From Flavobacterium sp. (lineage in GTDB: Bacteria; Bacteroidota; Bacteroidia; Flavobacteriales; Flavobacteriaceae), in the NCBI RefSeq assembly GCF_027531905.1, contig NZ_JAPZSU010000022.1:1-35380 (forward strand): 35,380 bases of DNA, written 5' to 3'. Both the position numbers and the translations under genes were made by a program. The notes under the pieces are model-generated. The model was not told the DNA's origin, searched no databases, and saw only the letters and a program-made list of their open reading frames with translations. How positions within the stretch are numbered: the stretch's first letter is position 1; every line of letters starts with the position of its first letter. Positions 24,801-33,230 of the stretch are shown one piece after another.

Positions 24801-25577
24801 CTAAAAATCTTTACGGAGAACTTGATACTTATTATCTAAAATATCAGAAAGGACTTTTGGATCTGTATTCGTATAAAACATAGGATGACTTTCCGTTAAA
24901 CTCGAAAGTCCTACTTTTTCTTTCAAAACATTTTGTGTTTGTTTTGCAACTGCTTCTCCAGAATCAATTATTTGGATATGAGGAGGTACTATTTTTTTTA
25001 TCTGTGGAATCAAATACGGATAATGACTACAGCCTAAAACTAGATAATCAATATTTGCCGCAATCATTGGGGTAAGATATTCAGTAAGCAATTGATTCAT
25101 TTCCACAGAGTCGATGTTGCCGCTTTCAATTAATTGGACTAATCCGTGACCAATTTGTTCAATGATTTTGGTGTCTTGATACCTTTCGACCGTTTTGTTG
25201 AATAATTCACTGTTTAAAGTGCCTTGAGTGGCGAGAATACCAATGGTTTGAGTTTTAGAATGTGTAGCCGCAGGTTTGATGGCTGGTTCTATACCTATAA
25301 AAGGAATGTTGTATTTTGCTCTTAATTCTCGTATGGCATTAGTGGTGGCTGTATTACAAGCTACGACTATAAGTTTAGATCCCATTTCTAGTAAGAGTTC
25401 TGTGTTTTTTATGCTCAATGCTACGATTTCCTCTTTAGACTTTTGTCCATAAGGAGCATTCTTACTATCGGCTAAATAAATCGTTTGTTCGTTAGGAAGC
25501 AAATGATGGATAGCTTTCCAAATAGAAGTGCCGCCAATTCCAGAATCAAAAACGCCTATGGGTTGATTGTTATTCAT
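24801..25577 (-). CDS. murI: Glutamate racemase
   Basis: Cytoplasmic, cofactor-independent racemase that supplies D-glutamate for peptidoglycan, 258 residues. The two catalytic cysteines are Cys74 in VVACNTATTNA and Cys183 in LGCSHYPYL. The N-terminal VFDSGIGG carries Asp11, and His185 is the usual partner of the second cysteine. The ATG at 25577 places the conserved IGVFDSGIGG at the proper distance; an upstream in-frame ATG at 25604 gives a non-conserved extension. It is downstream of the OmpH genes but separated from them by a terminator. Confidence 0.95.
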   Translation of the reverse strand: MNNNQPIGVFDSGIGGTSIWKAIHHLLPNEQTIYLADSKNAPYGQKSKEEIVALSIKNTELLLEMGSKLIVVACNTATTNAIRELRAKYNIPFIGIEPAIKPAATHSKTQTIGILATQGTLNSELFNKTVERYQDTKIIEQIGHGLVQLIESGNIDSVEMNQLLTEYLTPMIAANIDYLVLGCSHYPYLIPQIKKIVPPHIQIIDSGEAVAKQTQNVLKEKVGLSSLTESHPMFYTNTDPKVLSDILDNKYQVLRKDF

Positions 25578-25601
25578 AGCAACAAAGTTAAATAAATTGT
25601 T

Positions 25602-25639
25602 CAAAAAAAAACTGCTCCGATCAAAAGAAAGGAGCAGTT
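25602..25639 (-). terminator. Terminator of the porG-uppS-bamA-ompH operon
   Basis: Stem AACTGCTCC / GGAGCAGTT (25610-25618 with 25631-25639) with a 12-nt loop. On the minus strand it is followed by at least seven T residues (A run from 25603 on plus). Confidence 0.9.
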
Positions 25640-25662
25640 GTACTATATAAGTTAGTTGTTTC

Positions 25663-26160
25663 TTAGAATCCTAAGTCTTTTTTAACATCAGCTGTCAAGT
25701 CTGGGCCATCAGCTAATAAAAGAGAAGCTCCATCTAAAATGTATTGGATTCCTTTTGCTTTTCCAATTTTTTGAATAGATGCTCTTACTTTATCATATAA
25801 TGGTTTTGTAATGTCTGATTCTTTTTGTTGTAATTCTTTTTGAGCATTATCTCTGTAAGCTACAATACGTTGTTGCATGTCTTGCACTTCTTTACCACGA
25901 GTTTCATTTACAGCATCTGTTACAGTTTTTGCTTCAGCTTCGTATTTTTTTAATAAATCTTGATATTCAGTAACCATTTTTTTGTACTCAGCATCATAAG
26001 TAGTGCTCAATTTGTCTAATTGTTTTTGAGCGTCTAACATAGCTGGCATTTTAGTCATAATTTCACCAACATTTACATGTGCAACCTTTGCTTGAGCATT
26101 CATTGTATTTGCTCCCAATACCACCATTGCTGCAATTAATAAAGTTTTGATTTGTTTCAT
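25663..26160 (-). CDS. OmpH/Skp family periplasmic chaperone (short)
   Basis: Periplasmic chaperone of 165 residues that shields unfolded outer-membrane proteins on the way to BamA. A signal peptide ends near TMNAQA. The mature part begins KVAHVNVGEIM, the conserved Skp strand, followed by a long charged coiled coil (about 40-120) and a C-terminal IQYILDGASLLLADG strand. It is the last gene of the bamA operon, 20 nt after its longer paralogue and before a terminator. Confidence 0.92.
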   Translation of the reverse strand: MKQIKTLLIAAMVVLGANTMNAQAKVAHVNVGEIMTKMPAMLDAQKQLDKLSTTYDAEYKKMVTEYQDLLKKYEAEAKTVTDAVNETRGKEVQDMQQRIVAYRDNAQKELQQKESDITKPLYDKVRASIQKIGKAKGIQYILDGASLLLADGPDLTADVKKDLGF

Positions 26161-26180
26161 TGTTTTAAAAAATTTAGTAA

Positions 26181-27221
26181 TTAATTTCCGTTTGTTTTTT
26201 GTTTTAATTGTTCTTCTTTGGCTTTTCTTTGTGCTTCTCTTTCTTCTAGTATCTTCTTTCTTTTTTCTTCTAATGCTTTTTTACGATCAGCGATTTCTTG
26301 TTTTTTAGCTTCTACTGATTTGGCTCTTTCGGTAGCAATTCTTTCTCGTTCAATTTCAGCATTATTTTTTGTTGTCGTTGCAGTCTCATCTTTTACAGTT
26401 GTGCCTGCTTTTTCTGTTTTAATCTTCTCAGTTGTTACTTTTTCAGTGGTTGCAGAAACTGTGCCATTTTTTTTAGCTTCTCTTTCTTCTTTTATTCTAC
26501 GTCTATTATCTTCGAAATCTTTTCTTTTTTGTTCTTGCAATTGTATGCGTTCTGCAAGTGCTTTTTCTTTTGCTGCTTTTTTGGCTTCTAATTGTAATTG
26601 ACGTTCGTTTAACTCTGGATTTTCGTCTAGAGCTTCTTGAATTTTTTCTTTTGCTTGTTCAGCTTCTTGCTGTTTTTTGCTTAGTTTTTCTCTTTTCTCG
26701 GTATTGTTTAACTTTCGTAATACCTGATCACTAATGTCGAATCTTTTTGCTGCAAAAAGCATGGTCATATCAGAGCTTTTGTCAAATATAAAATCAAATT
26801 TTAGTCGTTCCGCAATATCTTGTACGACAGTAAAAACTTGATCTTGAACTGGTTTTGATAAAGAACTTTTTTGATAAATATAATCGCCATTAGCTCCAAA
26901 CCTTTTTTGTTGATATTCTAACAATTCGGTATCAAGAAATTTAATTTCAGCTTCTCTTTCCTCTATTAATTCTCTTGTTAGTAAGGCTTTTTCAACGATT
27001 AGCGCGTCTTTTAATTTTTTAATTTCACTCTTTTTAACTTCAATTTCTTGTTTCCAAGCTTGCGCTTTGACTTCTAATTGATTGGTTGCGTCAATATAAC
27101 CGTTTACATTTTGTAAAATGTACTCCATATCGATGTACCCAATTTTCGGCCCTTTGGACTGAGCATTACCAATTGCAACTACAAAAAGGGATAAAAATAT
27201 AAATAAAATATGTTTTCTCAT
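26181..27221 (-). CDS. OmpH/Skp-like protein with long charged C-terminal extension
   Basis: Protein of 346 residues; the ATG at 27221 gives a signal peptide ending IGNAQ. An earlier in-frame ATG at 27341 lies inside bamA and is rejected. The Skp-like domain covers about 20-175 (KIGYIDMEYIL at its start, FDFIFDKSSDMTMLFA near its end). The rest, about 180-346, is a highly charged Lys/Glu/Ala/Arg helical stretch with a Thr-rich break near 255-290. Classical Skp is about 160 residues, so roughly half of this protein is extra. It sits between bamA and the short ompH, which fits a specialised periplasmic chaperone or a spacer anchored by coiled coils (inference). Confidence 0.88.
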   Translation of the reverse strand: MRKHILFIFLSLFVVAIGNAQSKGPKIGYIDMEYILQNVNGYIDATNQLEVKAQAWKQEIEVKKSEIKKLKDALIVEKALLTRELIEEREAEIKFLDTELLEYQQKRFGANGDYIYQKSSLSKPVQDQVFTVVQDIAERLKFDFIFDKSSDMTMLFAAKRFDISDQVLRKLNNTEKREKLSKKQQEAEQAKEKIQEALDENPELNERQLQLEAKKAAKEKALAERIQLQEQKRKDFEDNRRRIKEEREAKKNGTVSATTEKVTTEKIKTEKAGTTVKDETATTTKNNAEIERERIATERAKSVEAKKQEIADRKKALEEKRKKILEEREAQRKAKEEQLKQKTNGN

Positions 27222-27258
27222 AACTTTATAGTGTTGAATGTGGTTAGTTTCAATAATT

Positions 27259-29940
27259 CTAGAATTGCTGACCAATAATGAAGTGGGTTTCCCAACCATT
27301 AGCTTTGGTTTGTCCTGGAATTGGGTCAAATCCATGACCAAAATCGATTCCTAATAGGCCAAATGCAGGCATGAAAACACGTAATCCAAAACCAGCCGAA
27401 CGACTTAAATCGAAAGGATTATAGTTTTTGAAATTTACATATGATGATCCAGCTTCCATAAACGCTAAAGCATAAATCGAGGCCGATGCTTTTAATGTTA
27501 TTGGATAACGTAGCTCCATTGAAAATTTATTATAAACTGTAGCTCCGTCTTGCGAACCATTTACTAGAGGGGTTAATGAATTGTTAGGATAACCTCTCAA
27601 CTGGATAGTTTCTCTACCATCCATGGCAAAATTCTGCATACCATCACCACCTAAGAAGAAACGCTCAAAAGGAACCAGTCCTCTGTTTTGATTGTAAGCT
27701 CCCATGAAACCAAATTCTCCCAAAGTTCTTAAAACGAATTTTCCATATACTTTAGTATACCAATCTGCTTTGAATTTTACTTTATAGTATTCTAACCAAT
27801 TAAATTTTTGCTGATCTACTTTAGCAGGATCTGCTGCTGCGTCTTTATAATCAGTTACACTATTTGGTCTAGTGTTTTGCGTGGGTATTGCCTCAACGTA
27901 ATCTCCTTTGTTGACTATTATTCCGTTATCTCCTACGTATGAGTCGCCAATGCTTCCATCATAAACGTATTTGTTTTCTTTTAATTCTCCTAAATTTTTA
28001 TAATCTACTCCATTGAATAAGGAATAGGGTGGAGTGAATTTAGCAGATAAACTAAATTCTGATCCATAGGTTGGGAAAATAGGATTGAAACCTTTGTTGG
28101 TGTGTGTAATTCCTATTGTATAAGCTAGGTTGTTAGAATAGCCATTTCCGAAGCTAAACAATCCTGTAAAGTAATTATTCAAATCATAACTTTGAAAACT
28201 GATAGCATGTGATAAATAGGTGAAATCATCTGGTTCACTAAGACGTTTTGAGATTCCAACAGAAAGCGATAAGATGTTAAAACTTTTGCTTCTATCAACC
28301 CTTGCGTTTCCAGTAGAGAAACTTTGCAAAAACTGCTTGCTATAAGAGAGTGATGAACTAAAAGAAACCGGTTTTTTTCCGCCAAACCAAGGTTCTGAGA
28401 ATGAAACACTGTACGTTTGGAAAAAAGTACTGGCTTGCAAACGAAGGGATACTTTTTGACCATCTCCCATAGGTAATGGTTTGTAAGCATCTTTTTTGAA
28501 CATATTTCTTGCTGAGAAGTTGTTGAATGATAGCCCTAAGGTTCCAATGAAACCTCCGCCACCATAACCTCCTTGTAATTCGATTTGACTGGCGCCTTTT
28601 TCTACTAAATGGTATTCAATATCTACAGTTCCTGCGCCGGCATCAACATTTTTAAATTTAGGATCAATCGCTTCAGGGTCGAAAAAGCCTAATTGTCCAA
28701 TTTCTCGAATGGTACGAACCAATTCATCTTTGCTATACTTTTCGCCAGGTTTTGTTCTTAATTCACGATAAATAACGCGATCATTAGTTTTGTCGTTTCC
28801 AACTACTGATATTTTGTTGAAATATGCAATTGGTCCTTCTGTTACTCTAATTTCAAAATCAATCGTATCGTTAGCGGTTTTGACCTCTACCGCATTAATG
28901 TTTGAAAACAAATAACCATTGTTTTGGTATAAATTGGTGATGTCTTCGCTGTCTGGTTTAGATTTATCGGCGATACGTTTTTCAAGGAGTACACCATTAT
29001 AGGTTTCTCCTTTTTTTATACCCAAAACTTGTGATAATAAATGATCAGGGTATACGGTATTTCCAAGGAATTTTATGTTCCCAAAGTAGTATTTGTTTCC
29101 TTCTTCTACATTTACCTTAATATTAATTGCATTTTGTTCTTTGTTATAGGATACAGAATCTGAAACGATTCGTGCGTCACGATATCCTTTTTCTTTATAA
29201 AGTGCAATTACTTTTTCGAGATCTTCTTTGTATTTTGCTTTAATGAATTTGGATTTCTTTAAAATTCGAGTCAGTTTCTTTTGTTTTGTTTCTTTCATTG
29301 CTGCCTTCAATGTTTTGTCGGATAATTTATTGTTTCCAACAAAATCAATGCTAGCGATTTTGACTTTTGTACCAGTGTCAACATTGATTAACATATTGAC
29401 TTGGTTGCTGGTAGCGGAGTCAGCAGGAGTATTTACAATCACTACTTTGGTGTTGTAAAATCCATCTTTTTTATACTTATTTTCTATGTAATTTTTTGTA
29501 GTAGTAATAAGGTTTTCGTTGACAATTTTACCTTTATTTAGGTTGTTGTCTTTGATAAGTGCTTCGGTTTTACTTTTCTTAACGCCTACAAATTTTACCT
29601 CTTTCAATTTAGGTAATTCTTGAATGTTTAATTCAAGAAAAATGCTGTCGTTTTCAATTTTATTGACATAAAAAGTGATTTCATCAAACAATCCTAGTTT
29701 GCCTAATTTTTTGATGGCACTACTTATTTCTTCTCCTGGTACGGTAATTTGTTGTCCTTTTTCTAAACCAGAAAAAGTAACAACGGTTTGTTTGTTAAAA
29801 CTAATTTTCCCTGTAACGTCTACGTTGGCCAGTATGTATTTCTTTCCTTGGTCAAAAGGGACACGGTCTTGCGCTTTTATTTGTGAAAAACTTCCAAAAA
29901 GGAGTAGGGTAAAGGCTATTTTTATACTTTTTTGTAACAC
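27259..29940 (-). CDS. bamA: Outer-membrane protein assembly factor BamA
   Basis: Omp85-family core of the BAM machine, which inserts beta-barrel proteins into the outer membrane. From GTG at 29940 it has 893 residues, with a signal peptide ending SFSQIKAQ. Five POTRA-like repeats follow (about 25-430; for example VKFVGVKKSKTEALI, IDFVGNNKLSDKTLK, IKFLGNTVYPDHLL, ISVVGNDKTNDRVIY). The C-terminal surface-antigen barrel includes the conserved FLGGDGMQNF and RGYPN region and ends with Phe. The GTG lies 7 nt after the uppS stop and starts right at the signal peptide. An in-frame ATG at 30015 would overlap uppS and place about 25 extra residues before the signal; I prefer the GTG. It is followed by two OmpH/Skp genes. 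Confidence 0.94.
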   Translation of the reverse strand: MLQKSIKIAFTLLLFGSFSQIKAQDRVPFDQGKKYILANVDVTGKISFNKQTVVTFSGLEKGQQITVPGEEISSAIKKLGKLGLFDEITFYVNKIENDSIFLELNIQELPKLKEVKFVGVKKSKTEALIKDNNLNKGKIVNENLITTTKNYIENKYKKDGFYNTKVVIVNTPADSATSNQVNMLINVDTGTKVKIASIDFVGNNKLSDKTLKAAMKETKQKKLTRILKKSKFIKAKYKEDLEKVIALYKEKGYRDARIVSDSVSYNKEQNAINIKVNVEEGNKYYFGNIKFLGNTVYPDHLLSQVLGIKKGETYNGVLLEKRIADKSKPDSEDITNLYQNNGYLFSNINAVEVKTANDTIDFEIRVTEGPIAYFNKISVVGNDKTNDRVIYRELRTKPGEKYSKDELVRTIREIGQLGFFDPEAIDPKFKNVDAGAGTVDIEYHLVEKGASQIELQGGYGGGGFIGTLGLSFNNFSARNMFKKDAYKPLPMGDGQKVSLRLQASTFFQTYSVSFSEPWFGGKKPVSFSSSLSYSKQFLQSFSTGNARVDRSKSFNILSLSVGISKRLSEPDDFTYLSHAISFQSYDLNNYFTGLFSFGNGYSNNLAYTIGITHTNKGFNPIFPTYGSEFSLSAKFTPPYSLFNGVDYKNLGELKENKYVYDGSIGDSYVGDNGIIVNKGDYVEAIPTQNTRPNSVTDYKDAAADPAKVDQQKFNWLEYYKVKFKADWYTKVYGKFVLRTLGEFGFMGAYNQNRGLVPFERFFLGGDGMQNFAMDGRETIQLRGYPNNSLTPLVNGSQDGATVYNKFSMELRYPITLKASASIYALAFMEAGSSYVNFKNYNPFDLSRSAGFGLRVFMPAFGLLGIDFGHGFDPIPGQTKANGWETHFIIGQQF

Positions 29941-29947
29941 TAAAATT

Positions 29948-30688
29948 TTATTTAATTTGTTCACTTGTTTTTCCAAATCTACGTTCTCTTTTTTGATAAC
30001 TAAGGATTGCCTCATATAAATCTTGTTCTTTAAAATCCGGCCATAAAATATCTGTAAAGTAGAGTTCTGCATAAGCAATTTGCCAAAGAAGAAAATTGCT
30101 TATTCGGTGTTCACCACTGGTACGTATTACTAAATCTACATCCGGTAAATTATGCGTGTAAAGATGCTCATTTATAATTGAATCGTCAATAGTGTCAATT
30201 GAAATTATATTATTTTTAACTTTCTCGCTAATTATTCTTACTGCATTTGTTAATTCTTCTCTAGATCCGTAGCTTAAGGCTAGGGTCAGTGTCATTAATG
30301 TATTGTCCTTTGTAAGGTTAATTACTTCCAAAAGTTGGTTTTGAGCAGTCTTTGGTAACAACTCAAGATTGCCAATGGCATTCAGTTTGATGTTGTTATT
30401 TTGAAGGGTATCGACTTCTTTTTTTAATGCATTGATCAATACTTTCATCAATGTGTCAACTTCTAGTTTTGGTCGGTTCCAATTTTCAGTTGAAAACGCA
30501 TAAAGCGTCAGGTTTTTTATACCCAATTCTGCACTAGCTTGAATGATTTTTTTGACAGATTTTGTGCCGCTTTCGTGACCAAAAGCTCTTAAGAAACCTT
30601 GTTTTTTTGCCCAACGCCCATTGCCATCCATGATGATGGCTAAGTGTTTGGGTAATTTTTTTGTATCTATTTGTTGTAGTAAATCCAT
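29948..30688 (-). CDS. uppS: Isoprenyl transferase (undecaprenyl diphosphate synthase)
   Basis: Cytoplasmic cis-prenyltransferase that makes the undecaprenyl diphosphate carrier for peptidoglycan and glycans, 246 residues. The catalytic Asp21 is in AIIMDGNGRWA. Other family blocks are GHESGTKSVKK, LYAFSTENWNRP and the diphosphate-binding VIRTSGEHRISNFLLWQ (Arg189, Arg195), with WPDF near the end. The ATG at 30688 is 2 nt past the porG stop and gives the conserved N-terminus. An earlier in-frame ATG at 30709 overlaps porG. It is coupled to porG upstream and bamA downstream. Confidence 0.95.
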   Translation of the reverse strand: MDLLQQIDTKKLPKHLAIIMDGNGRWAKKQGFLRAFGHESGTKSVKKIIQASAELGIKNLTLYAFSTENWNRPKLEVDTLMKVLINALKKEVDTLQNNNIKLNAIGNLELLPKTAQNQLLEVINLTKDNTLMTLTLALSYGSREELTNAVRIISEKVKNNIISIDTIDDSIINEHLYTHNLPDVDLVIRTSGEHRISNFLLWQIAYAELYFTDILWPDFKEQDLYEAILSYQKRERRFGKTSEQIK

Positions 30689-30690
30689 AA

Positions 30691-31377
30691 TTAGTATGCG
30701 CAATAGCATGGTTTTTCACCAAAAGTATAGGTTAATGTTAAACCCGAAAAAACATACCAGTCCTTATTATTGATGTTGCCAAAACGATTTTGTTGTAAAG
30801 TTGTAGTGTCAGGATTGCTCCCGTCTATATTGTCTGTGAATGTATATCTAGCACCGACTTCTAATCCAATAATAAACCTACGGGATAGATTCGATTTTAT
30901 GCCAACAATCATAGGGATAGCAATGGAATTTCCAGTTTTTTCTTTATAAGTATCTCCAATGTTATCGACATACAGTTCGTCATGAAAAAAATAATTGATC
31001 CCAGAAAAAACATAGGGCGTTACTTTTGTTTTAGTTTCGTGTAAGTTAAAATCAAAAAAATTGAATTCTAATCCAGCTGATAGTTCTTTGATGGTATTGG
31101 TGAAGGAATACCCTCGTTGAATTCTACTGCCTTCTTTTGATTTTGAGTCATTCGATTCTAACATTGATTGGGTGTAAGAAAAGCGATAAGCATGTCTAGG
31201 GCTTTTGTTCCATTTGTATATAATACCCAATGCTGCTTTGTTTGGAGCAATGTAAGTGGTGGCGCCTACATCTCCAATAAAATTACTTCCTCCTGCAAAA
31301 AGACCTATTTCATGAATTTGAGAATAGGAAATTCCGTAAGAAAAAGTCACTAAAAGCAAATAAAAGAATTTCTTCAT
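30691..31377 (-). CDS. porG: PorG-like outer-membrane protein (DUF6089 family)
   Basis: Outer-membrane barrel of 228 residues with a signal peptide ending GISYSQ. The mature start HEIGLFAGGSNFIGDVG is typical of DUF6089, and the C-terminus is Cys-rich (EKPCYCAY). In Porphyromonas gingivalis, PorG is a T9SS component linked to the PorK/PorN rings, and its gene precedes uppS, bamA and the ompH genes in the same order (recalled knowledge). That shared order supports the assignment. It is the first gene of the operon, behind a strong promoter. The ATG at 31377 fits the signal peptide; one at 31413 lies upstream of the predicted start of transcription. Confidence 0.78.
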   Translation of the reverse strand: MKKFFYLLLVTFSYGISYSQIHEIGLFAGGSNFIGDVGATTYIAPNKAALGIIYKWNKSPRHAYRFSYTQSMLESNDSKSKEGSRIQRGYSFTNTIKELSAGLEFNFFDFNLHETKTKVTPYVFSGINYFFHDELYVDNIGDTYKEKTGNSIAIPMIVGIKSNLSRRFIIGLEVGARYTFTDNIDGSNPDTTTLQQNRFGNINNKDWYVFSGLTLTYTFGEKPCYCAY

Positions 31378-31394
31378 ACTTATAAAATTGCGTG

Positions 31395-31423
31395 CAAATA
31401 TAATAATATTCAATACTAATCAA
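31395..31423 (-). promoter_or_regulatory. Strong promoter of the porG-uppS-bamA-ompH operon
   Basis: On the minus strand: TTG (31423-31421), an 18-nt spacer, then TATATTTG (31402-31395), an exact Bacteroidota consensus. The predicted leader is short, about 12 nt before the ATG at 31377. Confidence 0.75.
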
Positions 31424-31543
31424 CGTTCCATAGCACAAATGTCTACTTTTTTGATAAATAAATAAGTTTTTGTTCAGCTACAGCCCTTGGATAGTTAAAA
31501 CGACAAATTCTAATGGTATCGTATAGAAAGGTTTAAAATAAAC

Positions 31544-32428
31544 TTAGTTTCTTCGATCTTCGCCCCAAAGTAATTTATTGCGAAGGGTTTTTAAGAAGGT
31601 TTCTTCTTGGATTTCGATCATATTTATTTGAAACGGTGTTTTTTTGATAGTCAATACGGATTCGTTTTGTACCGTGGTGATTCTGGAGTCGAGCGAAACT
31701 AAGTATTGATCCTCACGTCCGGTAACTCTAAGAACAATTTCGGTGTCATCGGCAATAACGAGTGGTCTAGCGTTAAGGTTGTGTGGGGCGATAGGAGTAA
31801 TGACCAAACTTTTTACATCTGGTGTTAAAATGGGACCGCCACAACTCAAAGAGTAGCCAGTGGTTCCCGTTGGTGTGGCAATAATCAACCCATCTGCCCA
31901 ATAGGAATTTAAAAACTCCCCATTCAAATACGTTTCTATAGTAATCATTGAAGTGGAATCTTTACGGCTAACTGTAACTTCATTTAAAGCAAAGTTGATA
32001 TCAAGAATGGTTTTGTTTTCTGGAGAACAAGACAAGCTAAGTAAGGTTCTTTTAGACAAGGTGTATTTTTTGTCCAAAACCAATTGCATAAAGGCAGCTA
32101 TATTTTCTTTTTGAACATTTGCCAAAAAACCTAATCTGCCAGCGTTTATCCCTAATAAAGGAACGCCAGAATTGCGAACCAAAGTTACTGCTCTGAGCAT
32201 TGTGCCATCGCCACCAATGCTAATCAGCATGTCGAAGCTACTGTCTAATTCGGTATGCGAACTAAATGTTTTGTATTCTTTTCTAACGATTTTCTTTTCA
32301 TATAACATGTCAAGAAAAGTAGCTTCAATCACCATTTCGACTTGATTTTCATTAAAAAAAACAAAAATGTCTTTGATGATCGGTTCTGTGCTTACTAAAT
32401 AATATTGACCGTATAGGGCTACTTTCAT
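31544..32428 (-). CDS. nadK: NAD kinase
   Basis: Cytoplasmic enzyme that phosphorylates NAD to NADP, 294 residues, the usual length. The GGDG motif is in ISIGGDGTMLRAV (72-75), followed by GVPLLGINAGRLGFLA. The NE box is LNEVTVSRKDS and the glycine-rich ATP site is ATPTGTTGYSLSCGGP. The gene lies 28 nt downstream of the CBS-domain gene and is probably cotranscribed with it. Confidence 0.96.
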   Translation of the reverse strand: MKVALYGQYYLVSTEPIIKDIFVFFNENQVEMVIEATFLDMLYEKKIVRKEYKTFSSHTELDSSFDMLISIGGDGTMLRAVTLVRNSGVPLLGINAGRLGFLANVQKENIAAFMQLVLDKKYTLSKRTLLSLSCSPENKTILDINFALNEVTVSRKDSTSMITIETYLNGEFLNSYWADGLIIATPTGTTGYSLSCGGPILTPDVKSLVITPIAPHNLNARPLVIADDTEIVLRVTGREDQYLVSLDSRITTVQNESVLTIKKTPFQINMIEIQEETFLKTLRNKLLWGEDRRN

Positions 32429-32456
32429 GACTTTTGGAGTATTCGTTTGGGTGATA

Positions 32457-33116
32457 TTATATACTAAGGTATTTATCCAAGTAATCGGATCGTTCTTTTA
32501 GGTTATTGATGTAATTGTCTTCTTGGTGTTCAGAAATGATTTCGTAGTTATAGCGACGAAAGGTTTGAATAATATCATTCATGGCTCCTAAGCTTATTTT
32601 AATCGTAACTTGAATGTATTCAGCATTGGCTTCTGAAATAAAAAGGCCTAAAAGTTTGCCATTGTTGCTTTCTACGATTTGGGCAACTTGACTCATAGAG
32701 TATTCTAAAGTTCCTTTTTGAACCACAAGAATGCCTCCTTGTTCTTTTAAAAAAGGGGTTTCGTGAAAAAACTTAATAATGTCTTCTATTTCATAATAGC
32801 CCACATAAGCGTTGTTTTCGTCTAAAACAGGAACTAAATTAGTGTGGTTTTTGGCAAAAACTTCCAACACATCTAACCAAATCATTTTAGTTCTAGCAAA
32901 AAAAGGCTCCAAAGTAAAGCGATAATCGGTTACTTTTTTGTCTCCATCAAAGGTTTCAAGATCATCTTTGATAATACATCCAATATAGATGCCGTCTTCT
33001 AGAACAGGAAAGTGCGAAAACGGAATATCATACAAATTGTCCTGAACGGCCATAATGGTTTCTTGGCTATCAATGGCTTTATAATCGTTGGTGATGTAAT
33101 TTAAAATTTCTGTCAT
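32457..33116 (-). CDS. CBS-domain protein with C-terminal ACT-like region
   Basis: Cytoplasmic protein of 219 residues. Two CBS motifs cover about 1-60 and 65-120, shown by the repeated pattern SHFPVLEDGIYIGCI and NLVPVLDENNAYVGYYE followed by an acidic IEDI. A third region (about 128-205) looks like an ACT domain, as in AcuB-type proteins. Such domains bind adenine nucleotides or amino acids and act as sensors, but there is no catalytic domain here. Being upstream of nadK suggests a link to nucleotide status (inference). It is divergent from pdxJ. Confidence 0.85.
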   Translation of the reverse strand: MTEILNYITNDYKAIDSQETIMAVQDNLYDIPFSHFPVLEDGIYIGCIIKDDLETFDGDKKVTDYRFTLEPFFARTKMIWLDVLEVFAKNHTNLVPVLDENNAYVGYYEIEDIIKFFHETPFLKEQGGILVVQKGTLEYSMSQVAQIVESNNGKLLGLFISEANAEYIQVTIKISLGAMNDIIQTFRRYNYEIISEHQEDNYINNLKERSDYLDKYLSI

Positions 33117-33182
33117 CGTTCTCTCCGAAATATTTCATGCAAAATAATCAAAAAAAGGCAAAAAGTCCTAGGTTTTACTTTG

Positions 33183-33190
33183 TATTTTTG
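33183..33190 (+). promoter_or_regulatory. Probable -7 promoter element for pdxJ
   Basis: TATTTTTG is an exact TAnnTTTG match 40 nt before the pdxJ start, in the divergent gap with the CBS-domain gene. No TTG is found at the expected -33 position. Confidence 0.45.
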
Positions 33191-33230
33191 TTTCCTCAAT
33201 AATGTATTGGTATTAATTATATAAGGTAAC

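Noticed and set aside
26218..26601. 127-codon plus-strand hydrophobic ORF opposite the long OmpH
   Set aside because: It is the antisense image of Lys/Glu-rich codons, which read as Phe/Leu/Ser; not a real membrane protein.
31414..31543. Intergenic gap between nadK and porG as a possible small RNA or riboswitch
   Set aside because: Apart from the porG promoter, I find no stable hairpin with a terminator and no known riboswitch motif.
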